Shown here in pieces: positions 1-12,168 of a DNA stretch of 64,000 bases (positions are counted from its first letter, which is position 1; the number at the start of each line of letters is the position of its first letter). The stretch covers positions 4,088,987 to 4,152,986 of the forward strand of contig CM046453.1 of the NCBI GenBank assembly GCA_025506515.1, written 5' to 3'. This DNA comes from Flaveria trinervia (lineage: Eukaryota; Streptophyta; Magnoliopsida; Asterales; Asteraceae). Position numbers and translations under genes: made by a program. The notes beneath the pieces are model-generated. The model had not been told where the DNA came from. It saw only the letters and a program-made list of their open reading frames with translations, and made no database searches.

Positions 1-1997
1 CAGGCTAGCAATAGTTAATGATTCTACATATAATCGACATTACATGATAGTTACAAAGGTCATCTAATCACAACATTTAAGTAATTGCCATTAGTTTACA
101 AGTATCAAACGAGTTTACAAGTGCAAAAGTTATAAGTAATATGTTTCACCCCAAAGTGTGAAATAAACTAAAAAGGGGTATGAAAATACTCATTTGCTCA
201 ATAAATATATAATTGACGATTAATAAGATTAATATTATGCGTCGTTCCAACGTAAGCCCTCACGAGGTACCTAAACGTTTTAAGGATATTTACAAGATTT
301 AGGTTAAACGATGCCTTAATGATTTAGTGAGTACTAGGAATTCAAGGAGAATTTGGGGTTTTGATAGTCCTTAATAATAAAACACTTTATTTTAAATTTT
401 AAAGAAGAAAATGGTACTAAATAGTATATTATAAAAATAAGCTTACAATAACCAACAAATCTTAATTATATAAAGTGCAATATCTTTTTGAATTTATTTG
501 TAAAATTTATAGTTTTATTCAATAATATTTAAGCTAATAAAACTTGTGGTGATATGCATCCTTATTAAAATCTATATATATATATATATATATTTAAAAT
601 ATACTAATTATAATCTTTATTTTATAAAAATTATCAACTTATTTAAAGAAATAATTTTACAGAATTTAATTAAATGACCCAATATATAATAAAAGTTCAA
701 AACTTCTTTTTATAATTCTAGAAATTTTTCTACATATTTTTCATAAGCCAAAAACCTTTTTAAAAAAAAATATGTGAGGTGGCCCGGGTTCGAACCCGGG
801 ACCTCTTAAGAAGGTTGCATGCGCTTTACCAGTGAGCTAAAGGTTCGAGGCCGTGTTAGAAGTGGATTTTAAAGTTTAAGAACTTAGTTACAAAGAAATC
901 CCCAAATTCCCTATGAACCCTAGTTTGATCCACACCAAAATTGAGGATCAAATCGATAATGTTTACGGGAATAAACATGGGGCTTTTGTTCCCCAGTTGA
1001 AAACGAGTATGTTATAATATTTAATTACCCGGTTGAAGATAGTTTCGATGATGAACAGGTACAAGAACAATCGCGACGCGTACCAAATTCAATTGGCGAG
1101 TAAACAAGGAAGATATTCAAATTAACTTTGTGAGTAGCATCTGTAGATGATCTTAATGCAAAGCCCTTTGTAAATTGTGGTTTAAAATAACTGAAAAGTG
1201 AGTACTGATCAGGAGTGCAAGTTGTGTCTTAGAAGGATTCGAACGTGTAATTTTAGTGTGTTTCAGATGCAATTGGAACTAGTATACGATTAGGAATGAA
1301 TAATCGATCGTTTGGGTTCATTTAATCGAATTATTATTAAACTTTAATGGTCCAACGGTTCGATGAGTTAAAGGTTTCGGTTTTTCCTTCGATTATACTC
1401 ATAACCACCGATTTAAGATAGTTATTTGATGCATTCAAGTTCGAAGTAGACAAAGGAAACGATTTGAAACGGTTTTGGGTTGGAATTCGAAGTGAAAAAG
1501 ATGATTCGAAGCCGCCGGAGCTCGGCCGGAGAGTGGCCGGAGCTCTCGCCGGATTTTCGGGATTAAAAGTGGGCGGGGGGTTGGGTTGTAACTTTTAATG
1601 TTACCCATTTGGCCCTTGTAGTTTAATTTGTTATTATTTTATGTCCAAACCTTTATATTAAAGTTTATAACTTAACAATAAACCCCCTTAAACTTTATTT
1701 CCTTTTAAGTTTCAACCATTTTAAGTTTACTAAACTTACTAAATTATTATTATTGTTATTATTATTTTTTATTATTACTATAATTTTATTGTTATTATTT
1801 CATTTATTATAATCATTATATTAATTATTGTTTATTATAAGTATTATTATTATATAATAATTATAAACTTTCAAGTTAAAGGATTAAAAGACCAATTAAA
1901 GCATAAGTAACCATAAGTTTCATGAATGACACAACTAATCCATACAAGAATTTAACAAAGCTAACTTTAAATTAACCCAAAATTACAAGATGTTACA
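1..1997 (-). repeat. Ty3/gypsy LTR, truncated by window edge
   Basis: Read on the minus strand, this begins TGTAACATCTTGTAATTTTG at 1997 and follows the same order of landmarks as the LTRs at 14894-17361 and 22778-25233: the long ATT-rich tract, the GC-rich CCGGCGG block, the tRNA-like module and the stretch ending CATTAACTATTGCTAGCC. It is clearly more diverged than those two. The remaining roughly 500 bp of LTR would lie to the left of the window, so it cannot be told whether this is a solo LTR or part of an element. No internal gypsy sequence is visible at 1998 and beyond. Confidence 0.85.
778..855 (-). other. tRNA-like module inside the LTR
   Basis: On the minus strand there is a good A box (TAGCTCACTGG, plus 829-839) and a perfect B box (GGTTCGAACCC, plus 786-796), with an extended T-arm-like hairpin of CCCGGG arms around TTCGAAC. 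It sits at the same LTR position as the modules at about 15985-16060 and 23855-23933. The spacing suits a tRNA-derived pol III internal promoter. The 5' and 3' ends do not form a convincing acceptor stem, so a functional tRNA is unlikely. Confidence 0.6.
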
Positions 1998-4714
1998 TCC
2001 TCAACCTTCATCTCTCTCTGTATCATCAACATCATCATCATCGCACGCCTCAACCATCACCGGTTACACCCAAGTTATCTCCAACTGTGCGATGGTTACA
2101 TACCGATTCACTCCCGTCCACCATCACTGGTTCCTTATTCCACAGGAATAACATTTGTTGTAAATCTCCATATATTTCACTTGCATGGTGCTTTGTTCCA
2201 ACCACCCTCGAATTAGGTCAACTTTAATTTGTATTTTAATGTTTTCCTTTCCTTGTTATCTAGTTTTAATCGATTTACCAGCTTTAGTAAACCTATGTAT
2301 TACACGGATTGAATAAATAAAATAAATTTTTATTAATTACAAAACGATATTTTAAAATATACGATTAAAATTACGTATAAGTAAAAATTATAAGTAATAA
2401 ACAATGAAATCAAATTTTTATCAAAGTTTTGTATGAGCAAACCATTGATATGTACATAAGTTTAAATTTTAATTAAATAACTTGGATGACAATTAATAAA
2501 AAGTAAAAATTGACTAATCTCGTATCGAGCAAATGTAAATGACAAAAAAACGTAAAATATAATGGTGTAAGTAAAAATTTCATGAAAATTTACTAAAGAA
2601 AAAGGCTCATAGAAAGAAGGGTCCGTGATGTTTTTTCATACTAATTATAACATATAATCATGCACATATTTAGTTGAATTTACTATTAAACTTACGCTCA
2701 CATGATAATACAACTAAGCATGAACAATGCAAAAAGCAATCAAAATAACCTTTTAAGATTAAAAAGTTTTACATTAATAAAAAATATTATAATAAAACTG
2801 GATAAAAAGAAAACAGGAAAAAAACGTTATCTAATAAATTAAAAAACCACTTGTAAAATAAAATAAAATATTTCTAAAGAAATAAAAACACGTTTCAAAA
2901 ATTAGTTAAAACATCTTAAAATTGGAAAATAATGATTTTGTTGATGGTAACAAATAAAAAAGAAAAAAGAAAAAGAGACGGTAATGAAATAAGACAATTG
3001 AAAATATTGATATCTAGTTTAAATACCTTTTTAATAGTATTTTATTTTAATTTCTAAAACCAATTTCTTGTTTTTACTAATAGTAGTTTTAAAAAAAACA
3101 TATAAAATGGTACTATACAATCTTAAAGTAAACATTTATTTTAGAATTATGATTTATTTTGCCTTTCAAAAAATATAGATTTGATAAGAAGATAATTTTA
3201 AAAATTAATCAATAAAGTTTGCTAGGAGTAAATAAGAGATATATGTTTTTAGTTTAAAATGAAATGGTTTTAATTTATCCCATTAATTTTGAAAACAATA
3301 TGTGTATTTAAAAAGTTTAATACAAAAATGATACATTTAATTTTTGGCGGGAAAATATTTATTATTAAATATCAAGATGACATGTGGCATTAAATGAATT
3401 TAAAAAATAACATATGACAACCATAATTATCATTTTATTAAAATAGCAAGATTGCTTAATTTTTGTTAGGTTTGAACCTAGAGTTCATCTATTCGTTACG
3501 AACTATAAACATACTTTATAAGCAAATATTTTTTTTCATTCCAAAAAGCATAATTTGATGTTTGTTTTGTTTCTACAGTCAAGTCACATATGGAGAAATG
3601 AAGACAAGGATACAAGTATGTTTCCATCAAATATTTATTCAAATTTTAGGAATGGTTAGTTAGTTATAAGATTGAATGCTTTTGAATTGCTAATAAACTT
3701 GCAAAAAAAAAAGCGAAACTTGGTATAAAATCTTACATCTTTTTAACAAGTAAACAAATGAATATATGGTTATCCAATTTATGAAACTCTAACTTACATT
3801 CATAAAACGAACCCCCTCTAAAATGTAGGTAATAAGTGATTTTCGATCATAAATATCACCCATGTTTTTACTAATTGTATTGTGATAATATAGTTGTTAG
3901 TACAATTATCATAAAGACTTTTGTCATATGCGTGATTGTTTTCTTTCATTCATTTTTTCAATAATTATATTTTGATTTTTTATTTATGTAATATCGCATT
4001 GAGCCGATACCGACTAAAATCAAATTCCTAAAAAATCACGCATCAATCGTACCGCCACAACACTCGGGCATATGCACTAGTCTAGTTATAAAGTATTTAA
4101 AAAGTAAATGTAATTTAAATATTTATTTAAAACATAACAAATAAAATAAAAATCAATAAGTAAATTAAATAATCTAATGTATTTATACTATATATAAAAA
4201 CATATGAGTGAAGTATTTTGATACCATAAAATTAATAATTGCTTTGTTTAATACATAAAATACAACAACTTTCGAGGGTAAAATATTATTTATAACATTA
4301 TTTACAGATTACTCTTTATAAATAGTTATATAATAACCCCACACTTACTAAAACTTACATAAAATTTTACATTATTCACGCATAAACCAAATAAAAACTT
4401 AATTTGTTTAAAGATTTAAGCTATATCTTTTAATTTATTACGTTTAAAAACATTTTAAGACTACAATTGTAACCTGTGTTTTTTAAACGTTTTGGTGCAA
4501 ATTTTTGTTGAACCGATATGTTTGTGAAGTACATTAAGTTAATGCAAAATTTTACAAGTAGTTATGCAGAATCTATTTATTTGGTGTGTTAAATTTTAGC
4601 TTAGAACAAACATAATAAACTTTTGTAAAAATACCGCAGGAATAACAAAATATTAAAAACACGTGACGAGTTAAAATATCGTCCTGCCGCATTGCGTGGG
4701 CACCCTTCTAGTAC
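1998..4714. other. AT-rich intergenic stretch with Helitron-like ends
   Basis: No coding sequence is supported here. At 2277 the sequence ACCAGCTTTAGTAAACC followed by ATTACACGG reads, on the minus strand, as a Helitron-type 3' end (hairpin then CTRRT, here CTGGT). The next 150 bp resemble 29863-30030. At about 4045-4080 and 4670-4713 there are GC-rich stem-like sequences followed by CTAGT on the plus strand, again Helitron-like. None has an identified 5' end. Confidence 0.4.
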
Positions 4715-5053
4715 TAAATAATGTATTAGCGAAGATAAGTTAATTAAATGGGGGTAAATTAGGAATTATTTCATTAAACACTTATACTTCATGCTTAAAA
4801 AATATTTTAGATGTCTTACACTTTATGTAAAATTACAAATTTATCTATCTCAAATGTTTTATATAAAATAATAATCAATGAGTTAAATTAAATAATCTAT
4901 TATATATTAAATAATGTTTTAGTGAAGAGAAGTTTATTAAATGGAGGTAAATTATGAATTATTGCATTAAACACTCATACTCCATGCTTCCAAACATATT
5001 TTAGATGTCTTACATTTTATGCAAAATTACAAATGTATCCATCTCAAATGTTT
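4715..5053. repeat. direct repeat, about 145-bp unit at 193-bp spacing
   Basis: 4715-4859 and 4908-5053 share the same order: TAAATAATGT, AAATGG(G/A)GGTAAATTA, CATTAAACACT, ATTTTAGATGTCTTACA and ATCTCAAATGTTT, with scattered substitutions. The spacer at 4860-4907 is AT-rich. No coding content. Confidence 0.75.
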
Positions 5054-5554
5054 AATGTCATTATCGGAGTTTGCATCGGTGTTCGATTTTATGATTTTTG
5101 ATGAGTTGAAACGATAACAGTCAAACTCTAACTTTGTTGCACGGGAAAACCCTAACCGTAATTTACTTGCCGTGAAGCGTGAGAAAAAAATTAGTTTATT
5201 CGAATTTAAAATAAGCAATAAATGTAATACAAAAGTTTGGATCTTTTTTTCTTCTTCCATTCAACTTTAACTAAAAAGAAACAACCAATCGTGAATGTAT
5301 ACCGTTCATCGTGAGGTTAAATGTTATTACTTATGTAATTATGTAACTAGACATGTGGTTATGAGTCTCAAAAGAGAAGACTACCATCATCATCCATGGT
5401 AGAGTGGGGCTTAGGCAAACTTAAAAATACATGTGATTATTTATGGCCCCACTTAAAGAGGAAGCTTATTAACTTGATCATACGACGGTGTGTTGGTGTT
5501 TGTGGAAGGCTAGAAATGATCTCATCTAAAGTCTATTTCTAACATATGGTGGAT

Positions 5555-6234
5555 TACAGTTGTATAAAGAGTTCGTAGCTCGAAGCTTACTCGAAATTCG
5601 CTCGAAAAAAGCTCGGCTCGAAAAAAGCTCGAATCTAAACGAGCCGGCTCGGCTCGGCTCGAATTCTAAACGAGCCGGCTCGGCTCGGCCCGACCCGAAT
5701 TCTAAACTAGCCGAACTTGAGCCAGGGTTAGCTCGGTTCGAGCTCGGCTCGTGGCTAGGTGCATATAATATGTGTATATATATATTATATATTATTATTA
5801 TTATTATTATTACTACTACTATTATTATGATTATTATTTTTATATTAGGATTTTAAAAATATTTTCTTAAAAATAAAAATGGATTTTTTTAAAACATTAA
5901 GTATTTTGTTTAAAAATATATAACTTGATAGTAAATTGTTTATTTTCAAAATAATAATCTTGTTCTCATAAATACGGAGTACCAAACAAAATATAAAAAC
6001 CCTAATATATATTTTTGTGTTTTCATATAAATTAATGTGAAAAATTTAAAAAAATATATTAAATCAAGCCGGCTCGAACAAGCCACGAGCTGCTTGAACA
6101 TTTCACGAGCCGAACTCGAGCCGGTGTTTTGAGCTCGTTAAAATTTTCAAGCCGGCTCAGCTCGGCTCGATAAGCTTCGAGCTCGAGCTCGAACCCATCC
6201 TGGCTCGGCTCGGCTCGACTCGTTTACAGCCCTA
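5555..6234. mobile_element. hAT-like non-autonomous element rich in GGCTCG
   Basis: The ends are degenerate inverted repeats: TACAGTTGTATAAAGAG on the left, and TAGGGCTGTAAACGAG as the reverse complement of the right end. The flanks TGGTGGAT (5547-5554) and TGATGGAT (6235-6242) match at 7 of 8 positions, as expected of an 8-bp hAT target duplication. The ends are built of iterated GGCTCG/CGAGCC motifs (about 5577-5760 and 6065-6225) that can pair across the element. The AT-rich middle holds an ATT microsatellite. There is no transposase. A 98-codon open frame here is a by-product of the repeats. Confidence 0.6.
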
Positions 6235-9200
6235 TGATGGATGAATTAAAAATCCTTAGGTTCATTTGGTTTGAAAATACCCAAAATGTCAACAAAAACT
6301 TAGGAATACCGGTCTTCATTCAATTGTTATTCCCTTAGGTGTTTACCATTCTAGTGATTTGCTATATTATTAAAACTAGGTCTATTCCTTTGTGCGAGTT
6401 GCGCGCGTGGTAATCGGGTTAAGCTTAGATAAAAGCACGTAACCAAACGATTATAAAATCCGACAATATAACACGTTATCATCACAACTTTCAACTTATA
6501 AAAAACAAACATAGAAGAGTTTATATCACATATTGTTACGTTCAGAAGCATAAACTGAATGATGGCACAATGGTTGCAGGTAAAAACTCACCGTCCTAGA
6601 GATCCAGCGCGCTAGTGCTTGACCTGATTCACCTCAGACGAATTAATAATTGCACTCATCGACGTAATGGAGGGGGCACCAACACCTCAAAAACTAGAAG
6701 AAAACCAAAATACCAAAGTTAGCCAAACCATCCCCCATAGTGTCGTCGCCCCCAAAACCGGCATAGTCGACGAACAACCACCGCCTTGTCGTTGCCCCCA
6801 AAGCGATACAGTCACCTAGGGTTTCCAAGGCTATGGGGTTTGACAACCCCACATACAGACACATCGACAATGGTTTTAACGTCACTGACCACAAACAGCT
6901 AATCGTCTATCCCTTTCTCTTCTCCGTTAATAAAACCTAAACCACCAACAAACCCACCAGAACGTTACTTATTGGAGAAATGGGTAGTACCACATGCATA
7001 ATAAGTGGTACACAAACCATAACTGTAGATCTGCACATGGACGGCCTGTCTGAGCTCTAACAGGCAAACAAAGGCGGGTCGGCCAGAAACAGGAGTCGAA
7101 AAGGGGCCACCCCCTCCACCCGTCCACTTTCATTATTCAAAACCCAGTAGAACCTTACTTAAAAGGAGAAGGGGATCACACAGAGACTTATATTAAGTTG
7201 AGGGGTAGCCTCCCCTACCTCTCAACTTTTTACGAATAGTGTAAAAAATTACGTTTTTGTGTAAAAATTTTTTTTACTGTTTTAAGTTACCCTTTAGAAA
7301 ATATTACAATGCCCTTAAATTATTCTTAAACTAACACTTAATAGAAAGTTTTAAACAATAAAACTTAAAATAACTTAAAAGGCCCAACCAATTAGCTTGA
7401 ATATCCATAACTCAATCAAAGATAAAAGTTAAAATAATAATAAAATAAAAAAAACATTCATCGCCCCATGCCCCACCGACCCTTCGTCCCTTCTTACATG
7501 TCACATTGAGTTAACCACCATCCACCCACACCGCCGATCACCCCACGTCTCCATCGTCGGTCGTTCGGTCGACCACTGCCAAACTACCTCCTACTACGAC
7601 GGCCCTTGCCACCGCCCACATGTGATCTTTACCAATTCACCGCCCACCTCAAAGTTACATTTCTAGTTTTTTTCCTTTACACTATGAAATTATAGATTTA
7701 GGGTTTATGTTATTCAATTTCAAATATTTAAGTGTTATTTGTTATTAAAGATAATTGTTATTTGGTTCAATTTCTAATATGTAGGGTTTATGCAATTAGA
7801 TATATAAAGTATAAGTTGAAAGATGAATTAGAGATTTGATATTGAAATTAGGTATTTGAATTGTGTTATTTTTAAGTGTAATTTGTAATATTAAATCAGG
7901 GATTTGAAAGATGTAAAAACAAGTTCTTATTGACAATTTTAATAAAAGTTAAAAGATAATTTTAAGAATAGAATATTATTCTAATAATGATGATGTTATA
8001 TATTGGGTCAATAATTCATTTGAGTTCAATTCATTCTGGTTTAATTACTTCGATCCTAAATGGATTTAATTCGAATGATTTTTTTCAGGATCCTTTATTA
8101 ATATAAATGTGCGGTAAGAAAAAACTTTTAAATTACCATGAATTTTTTTTAGATCCATCATCACCGAAGAGGATGATGTCACACACATAATTGCATTAAA
8201 GTTGTACACAAACCATAACCATTGATCTACATGAACGGTCGAAAATTTTAAAATATTATTCATTCATTTTGAAAATTAACGTTATATAATTCTTGTATTT
8301 GATGGTTTAGTTTCATGCTAGACGATATTTTATTAATAAAAAACCATGTTTGTTGAACGTTGACCGTTAGTCCGTTTAAAAACGATAACAAACTATTCTA
8401 CTTATGTTTTCGTTACACATGGCCGTTTGTGATTCCTCCAAATAATGTTCACACCTATGTTCAAAATTGGTATATATAAGAATATGAGAAACTAGCACGA
8501 CACGTAAAAAGAACTATAATAATAATATATATACGGTAAAATAAAAATATTGTCAAACTAATAAAGCAACATGACAAAACAATATAACAGGAATAATTCT
8601 AGATGTGAAACTTTAATAGAAAAATATATATGATGAAAAATCAAATGAGTTGTTTCAACATGGTCCAGAAACTCCACAAACCGTAATTTTGAAGGCAGAA
8701 AAGTCAAAACACGTTTTTATTATTATTGATACTTGGAATTTTTATAATTCAAATTACTAACTATTGGTTAATTTAATTCCAACTAACAACTAACTTAATA
8801 TTAATCCAACTTTTAATTTTGTTATCAACAGTTTCAATTTAACTGTTCGTTAATTCCGTTTAGTTTTTTATGACGTGTCACGTGATGTTGTTCGTGATGT
8901 GACATGTGTCATGACATATTACATAATTAATATAAAAATATGTAAATATATCATTCAGTTTTTGTATTCTTTGTCTCTTAGCTGTTCAAACAGCGACAAA
9001 AGTTTAAGTTACATAACTTCAAAAAATAATCTTTTATAGAAAAAACTAAGTAATGCATTTATATTTTAATTGTAAATATGTTAAACGTCAGATCACGAGG
9101 CACGTCACATGATACGTTGTCCAAAATTGATGGAGTTGATGAATAGACATACCAAAATGTTTTGAATAACAAAATCAAAAGTTAAGATTAATACTGATCA

Positions 9201-9844
9201 AATTATTTTAACATCTATTTGTTCAGATACATCGAGAGCCATATATAAAACCAGAACATAAAGTCATTTTTATACTAAACTACGAACAAATTCAAATAAT
9301 CATCTTGAAACCACCTTCAGATCTCAACCAAACTTTATTTCACTTTGCTTCCATTATATTTATTTAAGGTTAATAACTTTACCTGTAGTCACTTGACAAT
9401 AACTTTAATTAAACTAACCTTTTACATGTGAAATATCAAGATTAGCCTAACATGAGTGGTCATATAACAAGTCGAAAATGACCAAACTTACGACGGGCTT
9501 TAGTTCTGATGTGTGGAGTTAGGGCCCATGAAATGTGGACGAAAAGGGGAAAACAAGTCGAACGCTATGACACACGACCATAGGCGGTTTGTCTGACTCT
9601 TGGACACATATTCCCTCATATGAGCCCAATTCTAGCTTTAACCAAATAGTATGCCTAAATTGAAAGAGACTCATGGAATTGATTGATATTTACCAATCAG
9701 ATGTATGTATATGTGTTATTTACAAAAGGTAGAATCATTGTTGACATTAATGAAGGAAACAACAATTGATTTATGTCTTAAATAATCAAACAAATGCTAA
9801 AAGAGTACAAAAATGGACATATATAGTAATATACAACATAAAAC
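6235..9844. other. intergenic, no gene recognised
   Basis: AT-rich, with two less AT-rich patches (about 6640-7150 and 7470-7650) that hold no convincing reading frame. 6374-6415 (ACTAGG followed by a GC-rich stem) looks like a minus-strand Helitron 3' end. A roughly 37-bp sequence beginning GTACACAAACCATAAC occurs at about 7010 and again, diverged, at about 8200. Confidence 0.5.
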
Positions 9845-11678
9845 TTACTTGAAGAACAAAACCCTTCTCTTCTTCTTCCCTAGCTTCTTGTCAACGGCTC
9901 GTTTGGCAAATAATCTCATTGTTAGGACAATTGTATCCCTTGAGTAACGAATGTCGGTTGAATTATAATCTGCACATAGATATTGCTCAACATCATCAGG
10001 ACCAAGTATCGCGAACTCTAATGGTGTTTCTGCTGGTATACTAATAATCGTCTTTGGTGTATACTTATTATCAACTACAACACCATTGTTGGGTCCATTG
10101 AGCTTAATGCTGTAACTACTCTTCTTGATCTCCAAGACTGCTGGTTCCCAAGTGTCAAGAGACCCTTTCCAAACAAACAACTTGAAACTCGCGTGACCTA
10201 AAGTTAACGTTTTCTCGATTTCATGAAGCATATCAGGATGACAAGTGATCTTCCTGTTGGCATTTGCAAAGCATGTTACAACTTCACCCTTTCTCTGTCT
10301 GTCATCAAGTGGCTGAACCTCAACAGAAAGGTAGTTATCTACATCGTCTGCTGTAACGGAGTACATGGGCTGTTTTGCGCCTTCTATGTAGATGAATGAC
10401 CCATCTTGCAAATGGCGAACCCACTCAAACCCACAATGGGTCGTCCCGTTTCTTGAGTACCCACTCGCTTGAATTTCGTTTCCTGGAAAAGGTTCACCCA
10501 AAATCTGCAAACCCTCAATCGTGGGAAGTAGATTATGAGTATCCACATCATCATACTCACCATCTTCTTCGGTATCATCAGCTTCCAGGTGGGATGAAGA
10601 ATGCTCATGTTCTTGTTCTTCTTCAAGAATTGATGGTAGATAATGAGAGCTGACTGCATCGTCTCCATTCATTTGTCTCTCAACATCCATATGAACTGTT
10701 TCTGGTGATGGAGAAAAGCTTTGGTGTGATGAATCTTTTAAAGTCAGCTCCTTTCTATGAGGATGCAAAGGTAGAGGCTGATATTGAGAATCCCTTAGTT
10801 TCTCTTCGGCTATGGCGAGTCTTTCTTTATTATGCTTGAAGAGAATCCTTAGACTACTAACAACCGAATATGCATCATGAGCTGCAGGATGAAGAGACTG
10901 ATCTGAAAGAAGTCGTACTAAAGATGATACAAATATAGACCTTTCTTCTTGAGCTACCTGTAGTGCGTATCCAATGCGTATATTCTCTTCGATTATCTCT
11001 TGTCTGTAAGCTATGGCTTTAGAGGTTGCTTCAGTAAGGTCTTGTTGTTCTTGATCAAAAGCGTTACGCATCGAAGCAATGCGCTTTTCAAGAACACTCT
11101 TTTCGCTTTGAATCTGTGCTTCCTTGATTGCATATTCAGCCAGATGTCTTCTCAATTGCATGATTTCTTGTTCTTGTTCTTCAATCTGTTGAAGAACACC
11201 TTCTTCTTCAATCAATTTGGTGTTGACTTGATGCCCCCCATTCACAGTTAACGCAGAGAAGCTGTTTGATAAATTGCCTCTGAGACCAAAGTCAATTCTC
11301 CCATATTTTTCTTCATCAACCTAAATCTCTCGATTTTGTGATGATTGAATACAATCAAATACAATATGTTCTCAAGAATTTAAGATCCCACTGATTTATA
11401 CCACCAGATAGTATCAATAAACCCTAAACCTAAATCAACACCTCTGTTCAGTCAAATCAACTGCAACTACTAAAACACCATGAATTGATACATCAAAACA
11501 CACATTCCCTTCGATTAATCAAAATCCCTCGATGGGTTTTTCGATTTTCATCAATCCAATTATGATTTCTTTACTAAAACATATTCATGTGATCATCAAT
11601 TCGTCTTTTGCAAGATGGGGTGTTGATAAACAAAAGCAGAGGTCGTAAATTAAATACCTGGTGGTTTGATGAATTCAT
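9845..11678 (-). CDS. coiled-coil protein with A9/Ig-like domain (two coding exons)
   Basis: The only convincing host gene. The coding sequence joins 11678-11658 (seven codons) to 11320-9845, giving 498 aa. The intron at 11321-11657 has a CAG|GTATTT donor and a TTTAG acceptor, and the frame continues across it. The ATG at 11678 is chosen because exon 2 is open right up to the acceptor and has no ATG before codon 40. Visible layout: a low-complexity start; long coiled-coil helices at about 43-130 and 150-185; a Ser/His/acidic linker (185-270); a domain at about 272-360 with GFEWVR, IEGA and TADDV motifs like the A9 repeats of AIR9 and the Ig-like part of plant actin-binding SCAB proteins; a C-terminal beta-rich region to about 480; and a lysine/arginine tail. 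A cytoskeletal role is inferred from these resemblances only. I cannot name an ortholog. No frame damage is seen. Confidence 0.85.
11321..11657 (-). other. intron of the coiled-coil gene
   Basis: 337 bp with GT at 11657-11656 and AG at 11322-11321 on the minus strand. It falls exactly between codons 7 and 8. Upstream of the acceptor in the exon-2 frame there is an immediate TAG, so splicing is needed to supply a start codon. Confidence 0.8.
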
Positions 11679-11806
11679 CAGCTAAAAACCATCGATAGAT
11701 TCTTGTTTGACCTGTGAGAGAAGTCTTTGATACAGAATTATGCAGAGAGAATGATTGATTGAGAGAGAGATTGGATTGTTGCAGGTCTTTGATGGCTGTC
11801 ATGCAT
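11658..11806 (-). promoter_or_regulatory. upstream ORFs in the 5' leader
   Basis: Two ATGs lie ahead of the main start. The one at 11806 opens a 22-codon frame that stops at 11738. The one at 11802 opens a different frame that runs over the main ATG (11678) and, in the spliced message, stops with TGA at 11318-11316, just inside exon 2. An overlapping out-of-frame uORF of this kind usually lowers translation of the main ORF. Whether both are in the transcript depends on the start site, inferred to be about 30 bp below the TATA box. Confidence 0.55.
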
Positions 11807-11835
11807 TGATAGAGATGTGTTGTGTTTGAATTCAA

Positions 11836-11843
11836 TATATATA
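11836..11843 (-). promoter_or_regulatory. TATA box of the coiled-coil gene
   Basis: TATATATA within CTATATATATTG on the minus strand, 158 bp above the main ATG and about 30-40 bp above the first uORF ATG. The leader is CT/CA-rich, as is common in plant 5' UTRs. The copia LTR begins only 105 bp further upstream. Confidence 0.65.
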
Positions 11844-11948
11844 GACGACTTTGTAGATGCACCCGATTATAAGTTGGGTATTCGGGTCGGGTTGTGGAAT
11901 AATGGGGCTTTGGTCATACTCCAAAATACAAGTCACCGGAAATAAAAG

Positions 11949-12168
11949 TGTTATAAATATAATTTATCGTGGTTATCAACAATTACATAGATAGATTTAA
12001 TTAGAGATATACTTATCATGTTATTCAAATGGTTATTAGAGTTATAAAAAAATTATATTTTTATTCCTATAAATACTTCTTGTATCTTATTTGTAAAAAT
12101 CAATAATATAAACCTCTCCCTATATTTTATTCTCATGTTATTGTTGCTATTAGGCCAGTTTCACAATA
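11949..12168 (+). repeat. 5' LTR of the old copia element
   Basis: About 220 bp, TG start and CACAATA end, followed at once by CGTTATCAGCACGAC, a sequence type found next to copia LTRs and probably the primer binding region. It contains CTATAAATA at about 12069 as a TATA-like motif. Diverged from the 3' LTR. Confidence 0.7.

Noticed and set aside
778..855. Functional tRNA gene on the minus strand
   Set aside because: A and B boxes are good, but the ends do not pair as an acceptor stem, no anticodon arm is convincing, and the same module recurs at the same place in other LTRs.
5560..5856. 98-codon ORF
   Set aside because: Its composition follows the GGCTCG arrays and the ATT microsatellite of a MITE. 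It is not a gene.
6694..6894. 66-codon ORF in a less AT-rich patch
   Set aside because: No homology recognised, no start context or splice partners, and stops surround it.
9845..11245. GTG at 11245 as start of the coiled-coil gene
   Set aside because: The frame is open upstream to a good splice acceptor at 11321, and an upstream exon supplies an ATG in frame.
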